Source: Halanaerobiales bacterium
GTDB taxonomy: Bacteria; Bacillota_F; Halanaerobiia; Halanaerobiales; DTU029
NCBI GenBank assembly: GCA_016278415.1
Contig: JADQBV010000419.1
Location: 1-6,188 of the forward strand
DNA: 6,188 bases
Direction of reading: 5' to 3'
Made by a program: the position numbers and the translations under genes. Position 1 is the first letter of the stretch. The number at the start of each line of letters is the position of its first letter. This document shows positions 5,585 to 6,188 of the stretch, piece by piece. The notes beneath the pieces were generated by a model. That model saw only the letters and a program-made list of their open reading frames with translations. It did not search any database and was not told the DNA's origin.

Positions 5585-5611
5585 GGGGCTGTCTTATTTT
5601 AAGTCAGCCCC
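5585..5611. terminator. Hairpin between convergent genes, likely bidirectional terminator
   Basis: GGGGCTG (5585-5591) pairs with CAGCCCC (5605-5611). After one T-T mismatch, CTTA pairs with TAAG around a TTT loop. The stem is GC-rich and sits between the cupin gene and the convergent HD gene. No clear T run follows on the plus strand (ATTATGAT), and on the minus strand it continues TTATTCT, so termination could be better for the HD transcript. Confidence 0.65.
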
Positions 5612-5664
5612 ATTATGATATCAAGAATGGGATAAAAAATAAGATTTAATACTTATAATAGGTA

Positions 5665-6180
5665 TTATAATAAAAATATTGACTTGGCTTTATTCTTGCC
5701 TACTTCTGTCAAATATAGTTTGTCAATTATCATGATTATTTCTTGATTGCTTTTTTTTGATAAATCGTGTAGATCAGGAAGATTTACTAGCCAATCAGCA
5801 TCATATAATAATTTAAAGTTATAAGTATCAATATTCCTCGGTGAATGATGGTTTGCTATAATTTCGCAGATTTCATCTATTATTGATTGTTCAATAGGGA
5901 AAGAGTTTAGAAGATCTCGAGCCACTGGCGGTCCTTCTATTTCCTGGTATTTAGCGGCAGCACTATTATATTTTTCTTCACTGTTTTTAATCCCTATATC
6001 ATGTAGAATAGCCGAATATATAATGACAGCAGGACTTATTGTTTCAAACATTTCTTTTTCTTCACTTAATTTGATTAATTCCTCTGCATAATTGGTAACC
6101 TGTAAAGAGTGGTCAATTCTTTTTTTGTCATTTTCAAAATAGTCCTTCATCTTTTGAATAAGTTCTTCTTTATATATCAT
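5665..6180 (-). CDS. HD-domain phosphohydrolase family protein
   Basis: This 171-residue soluble protein belongs to the HD superfamily of metal-dependent phosphohydrolases, which usually cleave phosphate esters of nucleotides or signalling molecules. The metal-site residues appear in the expected order: H24 in IDHSLQVTNYA, H60-D61 in SAILHDIGIK, H111-H112 in IIANHHSP, and D127 or D129 in LLYDADWLVNLPD. The fold is all helical and there is no membrane segment or extra sensory domain, so this is a stand-alone HD enzyme. The segment EIEGPPVARDLL (80-91) recalls a group of HD proteins common in anaerobes; I cannot name a substrate. The ATG is at 6178-6180, and only eight bases upstream are visible (TAATACTT when read on the minus strand), so the SD site and promoter lie outside. 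M11 is a possible alternative start. The stop lies 53 bases from the hairpin shared with the convergent cupin gene. Confidence 0.88.
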   Translation of the reverse strand: MIYKEELIQKMKDYFENDKKRIDHSLQVTNYAEELIKLSEEKEMFETISPAVIIYSAILHDIGIKNSEEKYNSAAAKYQEIEGPPVARDLLNSFPIEQSIIDEICEIIANHHSPRNIDTYNFKLLYDADWLVNLPDLHDLSKKSNQEIIMIIDKLYLTEVGKNKAKSIFLL

Positions 6181-6188
6181 AAGTATTA

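Noticed and set aside
5640..5664. TAATAC/GTATTA inverted repeat near the HD gene stop
   Set aside because: A six-base AT-rich match is expected by chance in this composition.

Overview
The window is AT-rich (roughly one third G+C by eye). Its Shine-Dalgarno (SD) sites are strong and purine-rich, and AAA, ATA and TTA codons are frequent. Its proteins (a flavodoxin-like protein, a FadR-like TetR regulator, an RND/MMPL exporter, a small cupin and an HD-domain hydrolase) fit a low-GC anaerobic member of the Bacillota, such as the Clostridia or Halanaerobiales. That assignment is inference; there is no rRNA or other taxonomic marker here.

Left part (1-1750). The window opens with the last 33 codons of an unidentified plus-strand gene, followed by a strong bidirectional terminator. 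Next come two minus-strand gene remnants joined head to tail. One is the N-terminal third of an ABC-transporter ATPase, with an intact SD site and start. It breaks off after 78 codons directly into an almost complete DUF2249 domain, whose reading frame carries an in-frame TGA. An intact flavodoxin-like gene follows on the plus strand (952-1413). Behind it lies a third remnant, a fragment of a short-chain dehydrogenase (SDR) on the minus strand with two adjacent in-frame stops. This part looks like a decaying segment with one surviving gene.

Centre (1750-4940). This is a regulator-exporter unit. A FadR-like TetR repressor gene is followed by a 765-residue RND/MMPL permease gene. The same operator, TGAATGA-N4-TCATTCA, occurs twice. 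One copy overlaps the -10 and start region of the tetR promoter as part of a 26-bp perfect palindrome. The other lies between the tetR stop codon and the permease gene, inside a plausible promoter. The regulator therefore very likely represses itself and the pump separately. The operator matches the Bacillus subtilis FadR box, which suggests a fatty-acyl or other amphiphilic inducer and an envelope-lipid or hydrophobic-compound substrate for the pump.

Right part (4940-6188). A short single-domain cupin gene with most canonical metal ligands replaced is followed by two hairpins. The second is a likely bidirectional terminator. A convergent HD-domain phosphohydrolase gene then runs to the end of the window, so its promoter is not visible.

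I see no tRNA, rRNA, CRISPR array, complete insertion sequence or replication origin.
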